Positions 1 to 8,841 of a DNA stretch of 64,000 bases are shown one piece after another. Each line of letters starts with the position of its first letter. Position 1 is the first letter of the stretch. Position numbers and translations under genes: made by a program. The notes below the pieces were generated by a model. The model did no database searches and was not told the origin of the DNA. It worked only from the letters and a program-made list of their open reading frames with translations. Origin of the DNA: Sphingobacterium corticibacterium (GTDB lineage Bacteria > Bacteroidota > Bacteroidia > Sphingobacteriales > Sphingobacteriaceae); contig NZ_SGIT01000002.1 in assembly GCF_004208525.1 (NCBI RefSeq), positions 868,001 through 932,000 of the forward strand. Reading direction: 5' to 3'.

Positions 1-632
1 GCCACACGCCATACTTCCGGAAACCCACCATTCACGGAGAAAATAATGACCAATATGCAGAGAATTCCACTGGCAAAGAGCATGAACCCCTGAAATACAT
101 CCAGCCAAATGACCGCCTCAATACCACCTAGCAAATTGACGATCACGATAATACTTCCCACCACCAGTATAATCCAATAGGTATTGATATTTGTCATGCT
201 CGACAACGCCACGGCCAGCAGATATAAAACCGTTCCCATTCCGGAGAACTGGCGCAAGACAAACGCAATGGAACTGTAATAACGCGCAAAATTGCCAAAA
301 CGCTTTTCAAAGTACTCGTAGGTACTCAATCCGATCACTTTTCGATATAACGGCACAATAAACCACACTGTGCCGAGCAGTACAATCGGCACCATCAACC
401 CCTGCACCAACAATATCCAATTGTTAGCATAACCTTCAGCTGGATATCCTAGAAAAGTAACACTACTAATCAGGGTTGCCAGGAGTGACATCCCAATTGC
501 CCAAGAAGGAACACGTCCTTTCGCAGAAAAATACGCTTCGGTTGATTTTTGGTTCTTGGCATACCGAAGTCCGAAATACAACGTTATCAATAAAACGGCT
601 ATAATAATGCCATAATCAAGTATACTTAACAT
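1..632 (-). CDS. Sodium:solute symporter (SSS family), C-terminally cut by window edge
   Basis: I translated this myself from an ATG at 632-630; the frame stays open to base 1, so about 210 N-terminal residues are visible. It begins MLSILDYGIIIAVLL and continues with at least five hydrophobic segments. The first-loop pattern LATLISSVTFLGYPAEGY is typical of Na+-coupled solute symporters (SSF/SSS family), which sit in the inner membrane. It lies 41 bp downstream of the acid-sugar kinase and is the last visible gene of a run of 12 same-strand genes. By position it probably imports the monosaccharide, acid sugar or small product handled by the enzymes encoded upstream. The substrate cannot be read from sequence. 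Confidence 0.85.
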   Translation of the reverse strand, partial: MLSILDYGIIIAVLLITLYFGLRYAKNQKSTEAYFSAKGRVPSWAIGMSLLATLISSVTFLGYPAEGYANNWILLVQGLMVPIVLLGTVWFIVPLYRKVIGLSTYEYFEKRFGNFARYYSSIAFVLRQFSGMGTVLYLLAVALSSMTNINTYWIILVVGSIIVIVNLLGGIEAVIWLDVFQGFMLFASGILCILVIIFSVNGGFPEVWRV

Positions 633-673
633 AAGGTTTCTTCTCTCATTATTTGGTCCTCAGACCGACTGGG

Positions 674-1783
674 CTAAAATACCCATAATTTTTCTGTCCA
701 AGGATAACTCCCCGGTTTCAATGTTACTGTCCATGTGGTTTCCGGCACATGGTTGCGAATCACGCCCTGTCCATATACTCCTATCGGCCAAAGCGTATCG
801 ATATGCAAGGCTTCCAATACCGTCCTAGCGGTCGCTCCGCCTTCAATCAACAACTCCTGCACCGCAGCATTATCCTGAACTAATGCCACCACCTGCGCCA
901 TAGATGTCCGAATAATACGTGCTTCCATGCACTGCGAAGGCTCTACAGCAAACACTACTTTTCCGCTCTTATTGATTTTCTGACATATATTGCGGGCCAA
1001 CTCCTCCTCCTGTCCGATATCCCGCCAATAGATCACATTATCCGCATGTAAGCTTTTCACCCGTCGAATACTATGCGCATGATTAGATCCACAAACATAA
1101 AGAAGGGGTGGCTTTGGAAGAGACTCATCCCCTACAGTTGTTGAAAAAGACGGCATGCGGTGATGCAGCAAAGCCTCAAAAAATGCTGCTGCGCCCGCAT
1201 ACATCCCGAAAGATATGGAAGAAGCTGCCCATCGATTTAGATCGTCGCTATCCCGGACAGCCGCAACCGTATAAGGTATATCTTTATTATGGGCTGTCGG
1301 CACTTCTTCGGCGAGCACCCATGTCTCCGCACCGATTGCCTCCAACACCCCGCTTTTGCGCACGGGAAATTCCGGATCCCGTGAAAAATCCGTTTCTCCG
1401 ATAGGTTTCCCTTCCACCCAATACAAGCCGGCTGCAATTATACGCCCCAAAGCGGGATTTACAGGGCAAAAAACAACATGATCTTTTTGAAAAACTGCTC
1501 GATAAAAGGAGATTTCCGTTGCGATATGTCCGCGTAAAGCAGAATCAAACTTGAGGTATATCCAATCCCAACGATCTGAAAATTCGGCTTTAAAAAGTGT
1601 CTTAAGGTGAGGAATAACCTCATCTGCCTGTAAAGAGCGTGTATTCGTATTCAGAATCTGAACATCTTTACGTGGCGGCATGGCCAACGTATGCACGATT
1701 TCTACCGATAATCCGTTGCGCAAAGCTATCCCGCCTATTTCGGCAGCGCCTGTCAAGTCATCCGCAATTACCAATATCGTCAT
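674..1783 (-). CDS. Four-carbon acid sugar kinase family protein (DUF1537)
   Basis: 369 aa, cytosolic, no signal peptide. The N-terminal motif VIADDLTGAAEIGG and the C-terminal glycine-rich LLIEGGATARTVL are hallmarks of the DUF1537 kinase family. Characterised members phosphorylate acid sugars such as D-threonate, D-erythronate, L-erythronate or 3-oxo-isoapionate, often next to a PdxA-type dehydrogenase. Here the gene starts 5 bp after the PdxA homologue ends, so kinase plus PdxA2-type oxidative decarboxylase is the expected pair, yielding a triose phosphate. The exact substrate is unknown. The beta-linked GH140-like gene in the same operon leaves an apiose-derived acid possible, but no RuBisCO-like partner is visible. 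Family assignment is firm; substrate is inference. Confidence 0.88.
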   Translation of the reverse strand: MTILVIADDLTGAAEIGGIALRNGLSVEIVHTLAMPPRKDVQILNTNTRSLQADEVIPHLKTLFKAEFSDRWDWIYLKFDSALRGHIATEISFYRAVFQKDHVVFCPVNPALGRIIAAGLYWVEGKPIGETDFSRDPEFPVRKSGVLEAIGAETWVLAEEVPTAHNKDIPYTVAAVRDSDDLNRWAASSISFGMYAGAAAFFEALLHHRMPSFSTTVGDESLPKPPLLYVCGSNHAHSIRRVKSLHADNVIYWRDIGQEEELARNICQKINKSGKVVFAVEPSQCMEARIIRTSMAQVVALVQDNAAVQELLIEGGATARTVLEALHIDTLWPIGVYGQGVIRNHVPETTWTVTLKPGSYPWTEKLWVF

Positions 1784-1788
1784 ACGTA

Positions 1789-2814
1789 TTATTTATTTGA
1801 TGCCAATTGCACCGCAGATTCAATCGCCAATATCATTGCATCCGGACTTGCCACACCTTTTCCGGCAATTTCGAAAGCCGTACCGTGGTCAACCGATGTT
1901 CGGATAATCGGTAAGCCCATCGTAATATTTACCCCCTTCACACTATCCATTTGCTTTTTCTCGGCGTTCCATTTAAAACCTGTGAGTTTAAAGGGAATAT
2001 GCCCTTGGTCATGATACATCGCAACAATACCACCGTAGTAGCCGGTAGCCGCCTTCGAAAACAACGTATCCGCAGGTACAGGGCCTTCCACATCATACCC
2101 ACGTTTGCGTGCTTCTTCTACGGCTGGTACAATCTCTTCATCGTCTTCCGTACCAAACAAACCCGAATCACCTGCGTGCGGATTCAGGCCTGCTATACCT
2201 ATTTTTAGGTTTTTTTCGCCCAAACTCATCAAACCCTGATGCAATAGTTCTGTCACTTCCACAATACGATCCTTTTTCACGAGATCGCAGGCCTGACGCA
2301 AGGACACATGTGTAGACACATGAATAACCTTCATGTTTTCTTCTACGAGGAGCATAGCATACTTTTTTGTTTGCGTGTAATGGGCGTAAATCTCCGTATG
2401 CCCCGCAAAATGATGCCCCGCCTCGTTTACAGATTTTTTATTTATTGGCCCTGTCACAGTGGCATTTACCTCTCCGTTTAACGCCAGATCTATTACCTTG
2501 GTAACTGCTTCAAAGGAAGCATTTCCTGCCTCCGATGATATCTCCCCAAAGGTTACTTTAGACAAATCTGTATTTTTCAAATCCAACACATCTGCCTCTC
2601 CAGCTACAAACTGGGCTTCTGAAACCTGTTCCACAGCGTGGATACGTATCGGAATCTGTAACAGCGATGCTATTTGCCGAAAAACTGCTGCATCCCCAAC
2701 CAAAATCGGTTTGCAAATAGCTTGCACACGAGCATCCAATAATGCTTTCAATGCTATTTCGGGGCCGATACTCGCCGGATCCCCCATGGTAATACCAATA
2801 ATCGGTTTATACAT
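1789..2814 (-). CDS. PdxA-family 4-phospho-acid-sugar dehydrogenase (PdxA2-like)
   Basis: 341 aa, cytosolic. It carries the PdxA fold signatures ITMGDPASIGPE at the N-terminus, GHTE (H139), NPHAGD (H213) and YHDQGH (H268). These three histidines correspond to the divalent-metal ligands of 4-hydroxythreonine-4-phosphate dehydrogenase. It sits in an operon with a DUF1537 kinase rather than with pyridoxal-phosphate genes. It is therefore more likely a PdxA2-type enzyme that oxidises and decarboxylates 4-phospho-threonate or erythronate to dihydroxyacetone phosphate than the vitamin B6 enzyme. The start overlaps the end of the DapA-family gene by 8 bp, suggesting translational coupling. A housekeeping pdxA cannot be excluded from this window alone. 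Confidence 0.85.
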   Translation of the reverse strand: MYKPIIGITMGDPASIGPEIALKALLDARVQAICKPILVGDAAVFRQIASLLQIPIRIHAVEQVSEAQFVAGEADVLDLKNTDLSKVTFGEISSEAGNASFEAVTKVIDLALNGEVNATVTGPINKKSVNEAGHHFAGHTEIYAHYTQTKKYAMLLVEENMKVIHVSTHVSLRQACDLVKKDRIVEVTELLHQGLMSLGEKNLKIGIAGLNPHAGDSGLFGTEDDEEIVPAVEEARKRGYDVEGPVPADTLFSKAATGYYGGIVAMYHDQGHIPFKLTGFKWNAEKKQMDSVKGVNITMGLPIIRTSVDHGTAFEIAGKGVASPDAMILAIESAVQLASNK

Positions 2815-3745
2815 GACTAACTAAATTCAGTTTAATATTATCCTTTGTTATCAACGTTTGATAGGCTTTCACAATATGCTCTTCTTCCTGTTTTCCTAAC
2901 GTATATAAGGGTGGCATCATATAGGATTCGCATAATCCCAACTGCTTCATCAATATCTTCAGTGCCCATAATGATTCTCCTAATGATTTGTTGGATTGAT
3001 ACAACGCACCTAAGTCGTCTGATTGTTTTTGTAAAGCGTAAGCACTTTCCAGATCCCCTTGTTCTACCGCTAAGCACATATCTCGATATATAGCCGGAGC
3101 GAAATTTGCCGAGCTCGGCACAATCCCATCGCTACCGTTTATCAACGAATGCGCGCACGCTCCTGCCCAACCCATATAATGCTTAAAATCTATTCGATCT
3201 CTCCATAACTCCAGCGACTGATCCAACCGCTCCATATTACGCTCCGAATCCTTTACAGCTACAATTTTAGGGTGATGACTTAACCTATCTAACAAATTAA
3301 GGGGTATAGACATGTGGGTAGTTGCCGGGATATTGTAGACAATCAAATTAGGCGTAATCGCTTCCGCCAAATCCAGATAATACTTTTCCATCTGTCCATC
3401 CGATAGCTTATAATAGGTTGGCAGCGTCGCCGCCACCTCGGACACTCCTAAATCGAATGCCAGGTTGGCAAAGGAAATGGAATCCTCGAGGATATTCGAC
3501 GAAATCCCTACATATAATTTTTCACCCTCCGGTCTATTGGCAACGGCTGCTCTGAGATATGCCTCTTTAAACGTGTTGGAGAGCGATGCCGACTCGCCCG
3601 TCGTGCCTAGGATGAAGGGTGTGGCTCCATTGGTATACAAATACGAAAATATACGGGCTACAGCATCTTGATCCAAACTTAAATCTTGTTTCAGTGGAGC
3701 AACCACTGGCACAATAGTTTCTTTTTTTCTTCTTATTTCTTTCAT
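2807..3745 (-). CDS. Dihydrodipicolinate synthase / N-acetylneuraminate lyase family protein (DapA family)
   Basis: 312 aa from the ATG at 3745, chosen because it follows the upstream stop codon by one base; a longer reading from 3760 would overlap the dehydrogenase gene. The TIM-barrel class I aldolase features are clear: GTTGESASL in the substrate loop, Y137 in VYNIPATT and the Schiff-base lysine K165 in IVAVKDSERN. Family members condense or cleave pyruvate-containing compounds (dihydrodipicolinate, sialate, 2-keto-3-deoxy sugar acids). In this operon of sugar-acid genes it is more likely a 2-keto-3-deoxy-acid aldolase or a dehydratase than lysine-biosynthetic DapA. Substrate unknown. Confidence 0.85.
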   Translation of the reverse strand: MKEIRRKKETIVPVVAPLKQDLSLDQDAVARIFSYLYTNGATPFILGTTGESASLSNTFKEAYLRAAVANRPEGEKLYVGISSNILEDSISFANLAFDLGVSEVAATLPTYYKLSDGQMEKYYLDLAEAITPNLIVYNIPATTHMSIPLNLLDRLSHHPKIVAVKDSERNMERLDQSLELWRDRIDFKHYMGWAGACAHSLINGSDGIVPSSANFAPAIYRDMCLAVEQGDLESAYALQKQSDDLGALYQSNKSLGESLWALKILMKQLGLCESYMMPPLYTLGKQEEEHIVKAYQTLITKDNIKLNLVSHV

Positions 3746-3746
3746 T

Positions 3747-4898
3747 TTAATAGGCAGCATTAAATATGGTTATGGCATCGTGCAGGGTAATTTCCCGCGG
3801 GTTGTTTACCAACAACCGTGTAATCTTCATGGCATCCTCCGCCATTTGAGGAATAGCCTCTCTAGGTATTTCCACATCGCGTAAACGAGCTGGGATACCG
3901 CAAGCACTGATCAGTTTTCTTATTTTTGCAATACCGGCAAGAGCGGTCTCTTCATCCGTGGTTAAGCGGTCACATCCTAAAGCAATCGCCACTTCGGCAT
4001 ACTTCTTTGGAGAAGCCACATAGTTATACTCCATCACATAGGGTAATAGCAATGCATTGGAAAGTCCGTGTGCCAAGTGAAACATACTTCCCAAAGGATA
4101 GGATAGCGCGTGTACTGCTGCGGTGTTAACCGGACCCAAGCAGCATCCGCCCAGCATACTTCCCATCGCTACATGATACCGTGCTTCTTCATTTGTCCCG
4201 TTATGTACCGCTTCTTCCAGATTCGCGGCTATCAGCCGCATACCCTCGTAAGCATACATATCTATAAAAGGTTGTGAAAACTTATTCGTATAGGCTTCCA
4301 AACAGTGTGTCAACGCATCCAAGCCGGTAGCAGCTGTAACAGCGGGCGGCACACCAATCGTAAGCAAGGGGTCTATATAGACTTTATCCGGAACCAAAAA
4401 AGGACTAATGATACCTTTTTTCTGATTTTCATCATCTACCAAAATCGCATTTGGAGACATCTCACTTCCCGTTCCCGAGGTGGTTGGCACACAAATAAGC
4501 GCCTTATTTCTTCCCTTTAACATCCCATTTCCGACAATCTCTTCCAGAGATTGCGTATTATCCAGCTGTGCAGCTACCACTTTTGCCACGTCCAATACAC
4601 TGCCCCCACCGATGCCGATGACTGCATCTGCAGGGAACGATGAAAACTGTTGCAAAACTTGTTTCACATCTGAAAAGGACGGCTCCTGTTCAATGCTGGT
4701 ATCGATTAGTAGCGCTATATTATTTCTTTCCAATGCTACCGTCAAATCCGCTAATGAACCCAACAGGGGCTTGATTGTCATGATAACGACCGCTTTATAT
4801 CCCTGCGCCACCACATCTTCGGCCAGCTGCTTCAGCACACCATTTCCAAAAACCAACGCCCCCGGAAAGCTAACCTTTAATATCCGATCTATTGACAT
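3747..4898 (-). CDS. Iron-containing alcohol dehydrogenase
   Basis: 383 aa, the usual length of group III Fe-dependent alcohol dehydrogenases. It shows the dinucleotide-binding GIGGGSVLDVAKVVAA, the PTTSGTGSE segment and the metal-binding pattern TGLDALTHCLEAY followed by HALSYPLGSMFHLAHG, with Asp and His ligands. Such enzymes reduce aldehydes (for example lactaldehyde from rhamnose or fucose breakdown) or oxidise hydroxy acids. Since GH78 and GH29 enzymes in this locus would release rhamnose and fucose, a lactaldehyde-reductase role is possible. Tight linkage to the DapA, PdxA and DUF1537 genes equally suggests a step in sugar-acid catabolism. It starts 21 bp after the BNR gene. Confidence 0.87.
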   Translation of the reverse strand: MSIDRILKVSFPGALVFGNGVLKQLAEDVVAQGYKAVVIMTIKPLLGSLADLTVALERNNIALLIDTSIEQEPSFSDVKQVLQQFSSFPADAVIGIGGGSVLDVAKVVAAQLDNTQSLEEIVGNGMLKGRNKALICVPTTSGTGSEMSPNAILVDDENQKKGIISPFLVPDKVYIDPLLTIGVPPAVTAATGLDALTHCLEAYTNKFSQPFIDMYAYEGMRLIAANLEEAVHNGTNEEARYHVAMGSMLGGCCLGPVNTAAVHALSYPLGSMFHLAHGLSNALLLPYVMEYNYVASPKKYAEVAIALGCDRLTTDEETALAGIAKIRKLISACGIPARLRDVEIPREAIPQMAEDAMKITRLLVNNPREITLHDAITIFNAAY

Positions 4899-4919
4899 AT
4901 TCTTATTTCGATAATCTAT

Positions 4920-6080
4920 TTATTCTTCTTCTGCTTTGTACGTTTCCAAAGTAGGCAGCTCGTAGCCCTTGACACTTGGCCAGACGCCGTCTTTGATTGC
5001 TCTTCTCTTTAATTTCTTCGGATTTACCACCACATGCTTCATCTTTTGCCGCCGCCATGTATAAGCGAAATGCAATAAGCCATCCTTCGTCTGTATAACG
5101 GCCGGGTAGGAATATTGACTGATCGGAGAATCCTCCAAAATCAACACGGCATCCCACTTTTTACCATCTTTAGAAACCGCAACATTCAGTGGTGTACGCG
5201 GTCCTTTCGGATTTTCAGGGCCCGGCAATACGTGGTTGTATACCAGCACATGCATTCCATTTTCCATCGTGACTGCATCCGTGCCAGAGTTGTTATTGGG
5301 CAGCATTGTTTTGTTTAACGGTGTCCACGTCTCCCCATTATCGTAAGACCAGGATTCTACCAAAGCCCAGTTACGGCTTCTCGCCAAAATCTGTAATTTG
5401 CCATTTCCATGATCTAAAATACTAGGTTGAATCGCTTGAAGGTTATCTTCCCCCGTTGCAATCGGCCCTACCTTGCGCCAAGTCTTGCCAAAATCAGGTG
5501 TCATTTCAAAATAGATATTCCAGCCGCTTCCTTCTGTACTCGTCGGGCAAATTAAATTGCCGTTACTTAATAAAACAGGTTTATTCTTAACGGGTCCGAG
5601 ATATCCTTCCGGAAGTTTTTCCGCAGCCGACCACGTTTTTCCACCGTCTGTAGAACGCTTTAGCATGCCCCACCATTCGGATGGTTTAGGTCCAACTTTG
5701 TAGAACAACAACAAGTCGCCATGAGGAATTTGATATAGTACTGGATTCCAAGTTGGTAGTCTGCTCCCATCTTGCTGCACGCCATCTGCTACAGACATCG
5801 GTGCACTCCATTGTCCGTTTTCATACCGACATATATAAATCTCCACATCGGGGTGGCGTTCTCTCGTTCCACCAAAAAACGTGTATACCAAATTACCTGT
5901 TGTCGTTTCCGCGATACTTGCAGAATGACAAGAAGGAAAGGCGGCTTTATCATAGATAAACTCGTCTTTCACAATCCCCTTTTGCCATTTGTTTAGCGCA
6001 TTTTGCTGTGCTTGTGCCCCAAAAAGGAACAAAAAACAGGTAATAACAGATAAACTTATCTTATTTTTCATTTGCGCCAT
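4920..6080 (-). CDS. Secreted BNR/Asp-box beta-propeller protein (sialidase-like superfamily)
   Basis: 386 aa with a signal peptide; the true start may be the Met at 6071. Four Asp boxes are visible (STDGGKTW, TPDFGKTW, SYDNGETW and the weaker SKDGKKW), so it is a six- or seven-bladed propeller of the sialidase/BNR_2 superfamily. The N-terminal block FFGGTRERHPDVEIYI resembles a conserved segment of the plant-glycan-associated branch. I see no FRIP arginine motif, so a true sialidase is unlikely. It lies in a glycosidase operon 4 bp after GH78. It probably acts on a terminal acidic or deoxy sugar, as a hydrolase or lyase, but activity is unknown. Confidence 0.75.
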   Translation of the reverse strand: MAQMKNKISLSVITCFLFLFGAQAQQNALNKWQKGIVKDEFIYDKAAFPSCHSASIAETTTGNLVYTFFGGTRERHPDVEIYICRYENGQWSAPMSVADGVQQDGSRLPTWNPVLYQIPHGDLLLFYKVGPKPSEWWGMLKRSTDGGKTWSAAEKLPEGYLGPVKNKPVLLSNGNLICPTSTEGSGWNIYFEMTPDFGKTWRKVGPIATGEDNLQAIQPSILDHGNGKLQILARSRNWALVESWSYDNGETWTPLNKTMLPNNNSGTDAVTMENGMHVLVYNHVLPGPENPKGPRTPLNVAVSKDGKKWDAVLILEDSPISQYSYPAVIQTKDGLLHFAYTWRRQKMKHVVVNPKKLKRRAIKDGVWPSVKGYELPTLETYKAEEE

Positions 6081-6084
6081 ATAT

Positions 6085-8829
6085 TTATGGTTTCGTTTTA
6101 AATTGATAGCTACCCGATCCGATTGCTACTCGCACTCTCCCTCCTTCTTCTGATAGCACCTGAATATCACTATTGCCTTCTAAATTTCTATTTCCTTCCG
6201 TAATGGATGATGAATTTTTTGCAGGCAGATATATCTCTGCTTTTGCATTCGCTGGAACAGCAATATCCCAAGTAAAGGTCGTTTTGCTAGTTGTCCAGTT
6301 AGATTTAATGGCTCCGTATACACTATGGTAACTCGCTTCCACATGATCTAAACCGTCGATTAACTCTGGCTTCATGATGATCGTCTGAAATCCATTTTCT
6401 TTGGACTTGATCCCTGCCAGGTTTTCATAAGACCACACGAGCAGATCCCCTAGCATCATGACATGGTTTTCGGAATTCATCTGCGGATGTGCCGTATTTC
6501 CGTTCCAAAGCTCCCAAATTGTCGTCGCCCCGTGTTCGATCATGTATCCCCATGAAGGATAAGTCCTGTTCGTGGTGAGCTTGAAAGCCAGGTCAGACCT
6601 TCCCATATCGCTCAACGTACGCATAATCCACTGCGTCCCCACAACACCTGTACTTAAATGTCCCTTGTTTTCCTTCTCAATAATCTCGACAATACGATCG
6701 GCCAACTTAACCTTCTCATTCTCTTCAACCAGGCCAAAATACATAGCCAGCAAGTTTTCCGTTAGCGTATTGTTGCCATATCCACCGTTTTGATTATAAA
6801 ATTGCAAGTTGAAGTCCTTTCGTATCTGCGCCGCCTGCTGTAGAAAATCGGCACGATCCAGTTCATTTCCGACATGTATTGAAAAATCAGCCATAAGCTG
6901 CAAGAGGTAGTAATAGTAAGCCGTTGATAGCACCGGATTCGGATATTTTTTATCTGCGCTTTTCCCTCGACCCGCCTCAATCGTCACAGGTGGTGCGCAC
7001 CAGTCACCGTAGCTATCCTTGGTGATGATACCCTTATCATCCATATAGCGAGCGCGCATGTAATCCATCCATTTCTTCATGGATGGATAATGGTCTTGCA
7101 ATACCCGGACATCCCCCGTATGCCGAAACAGCATATCGGCAATCATGGGATAAGCGCTAGGCCAGGTCATGTTATCACTATAATAGCGCCAGAAAGCCGG
7201 TGCGACATCTGGAATGGCGCCATCGTTTTTTTGAGATAGCCGAATATCTTCCAACCACTTAACATAGAAATTCGCGTTATCGAACAGGAAATTTTCTCCG
7301 TAGGCACTCGTCGGTCGGTCACCTAACCAAGCTTGGCGTTCGTTGCGTTGCGGACAGTCAACTGGAATACTTTTGTAATTGGAGGCTATACCCCACCAAG
7401 CGTTTTCATGCAGCTGGTTCAATAGCGGATTGGAAGAACTAAACTCGCCTACGGTCTCCATTTCGTCATACACGAAACGTCCCATAAAATCGTCTACGTC
7501 AGCTTCACCGGGATATCCTGATACTTCCACATAACGGAACCCGTGATAGGTGAATCTCGGTTCCCACACTTCTTCGTCATTCCCTTTTAAGATATACGTA
7601 TCCGTCGCTTTCGCCGCGCGCAGATTATCCCGGAACAACGTACCATCGTCATTTAGTGATTCTGCAAAACGTAATGTAACTTCCGTACCACGGGCACCTT
7701 GTACACGCATCTTCACCCAACCCGAAAAATTCTGCCCAAAGTCGAGCATATATTTCCCGTCTTTCGACGTAATCGATACCGGCTTGATATCCTGCATCAC
7801 CTTCATGTTACGGTTGATCTGGGATTCATATTTTCCGCCGGGCTCCTGCACGTATTCCGCGGGTATCCAAGCTGTGTCATCATAGCCAAGCGATGCCCAA
7901 CCTTGCAGTTCCTTTCGTGCATCATATACTTCGCCGTCGTATTCGTTATTGGAACGAATGGGGCCATCGGTCGCTCCCTTCCAAGTATTATCGCTGTACA
8001 ACGTCTGTTTAGAGCCATCGGTATAGGTAATCCGAATCTGCAGTTGCATCTTCGGGAAACCAAAATCCTTTACCTTGTATGGTTTTTCCTGGCGGACCGC
8101 ATAATAGCGTCCATTTCCCAAGGTCACGCCCAAGGCATGGTTGTTTCCGCTTAGTTGCTCGGTCACATCAAAGGTATTGTACTTTACATTTTGCGTGTAG
8201 TCCGTCAGCCCCGGTGCCAGAACCTGATCGCCTATTTTCTTCCCGTCTATATAAAATTCGTATAGCCCCAAACCGATAACATAGGCTGTGGCCTTCGCTA
8301 CTTTTTTAGATAAGGAAATCTCTTTTCGGAAATAGCGCGCCGATAGATAACCGGACTGTTGATCATCGGTATCGAAATACCTATCGAATCCAATCCATCG
8401 TTTATCCCAGTCTTTATAGTACAATAGACCAACCTGCCAACGTGCAGGAGCAGACCAATCCGATTCCCCTTTATTGGTATATACTTTAACTTTCCAGAAG
8501 ACCTCTGCATCACTCTTTAGGGCTTTACCGCCGTAAAACACCAAAATGGAATTATCCGAAATAACCTGACCTGTATCCCAAAGATCACCCTTATGTTGAG
8601 CAAGCTTTTCCGGTGACGAAGCGACAAGGATATGATAAGCTGTTTGTACGACATTTCGTTCCGCTGTCTGGATCTGCCAGCTCAGCCGAGGGTTACTTAT
8701 ATCAATACCTATAGGGTTGTGAAGCAATTCGCACCGCAACACGTCGACTTTGGGTTGTGCAAAAGCCATTGTACTGTAGCACAACCATACCAACAAACCT
8801 ATTGTCTTCATCATACTTGTCATATGCAT
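6085..8829 (-). CDS. Alpha-L-rhamnosidase, GH78
   Basis: 914 aa with a signal peptide (hydrophobic segment then AFAQ). Order: N-terminal fibronectin-like region (about 30-140), beta-sandwich domains (about 150-460), (alpha/alpha)6 barrel (about 460-830) and C-terminal beta domain. The GH78 signature CPQRNERQAWLGD contains the expected general acid E497, and the base candidate E773 is in HGATTIWELWNG. The enzyme removes alpha-linked L-rhamnose, expected in the periplasm, from rhamnogalacturonan or arabinogalactan oligosaccharides. It is inside the long operon, 12 bp after the GH2 gene and 4 bp before the BNR protein. The linkage specificity cannot be told. Confidence 0.92.
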   Translation of the reverse strand: MHMTSMMKTIGLLVWLCYSTMAFAQPKVDVLRCELLHNPIGIDISNPRLSWQIQTAERNVVQTAYHILVASSPEKLAQHKGDLWDTGQVISDNSILVFYGGKALKSDAEVFWKVKVYTNKGESDWSAPARWQVGLLYYKDWDKRWIGFDRYFDTDDQQSGYLSARYFRKEISLSKKVAKATAYVIGLGLYEFYIDGKKIGDQVLAPGLTDYTQNVKYNTFDVTEQLSGNNHALGVTLGNGRYYAVRQEKPYKVKDFGFPKMQLQIRITYTDGSKQTLYSDNTWKGATDGPIRSNNEYDGEVYDARKELQGWASLGYDDTAWIPAEYVQEPGGKYESQINRNMKVMQDIKPVSITSKDGKYMLDFGQNFSGWVKMRVQGARGTEVTLRFAESLNDDGTLFRDNLRAAKATDTYILKGNDEEVWEPRFTYHGFRYVEVSGYPGEADVDDFMGRFVYDEMETVGEFSSSNPLLNQLHENAWWGIASNYKSIPVDCPQRNERQAWLGDRPTSAYGENFLFDNANFYVKWLEDIRLSQKNDGAIPDVAPAFWRYYSDNMTWPSAYPMIADMLFRHTGDVRVLQDHYPSMKKWMDYMRARYMDDKGIITKDSYGDWCAPPVTIEAGRGKSADKKYPNPVLSTAYYYYLLQLMADFSIHVGNELDRADFLQQAAQIRKDFNLQFYNQNGGYGNNTLTENLLAMYFGLVEENEKVKLADRIVEIIEKENKGHLSTGVVGTQWIMRTLSDMGRSDLAFKLTTNRTYPSWGYMIEHGATTIWELWNGNTAHPQMNSENHVMMLGDLLVWSYENLAGIKSKENGFQTIIMKPELIDGLDHVEASYHSVYGAIKSNWTTSKTTFTWDIAVPANAKAEIYLPAKNSSSITEGNRNLEGNSDIQVLSEEGGRVRVAIGSGSYQFKTKP

Positions 8830-8841
8830 TATCTTTTACGG

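Noticed and set aside
2807..3760. Longer start of the DapA-family gene at 3,760
   Set aside because: It would overlap the dehydrogenase gene by 14 bp; the ATG at 3,745, one base after that stop codon, fits better.
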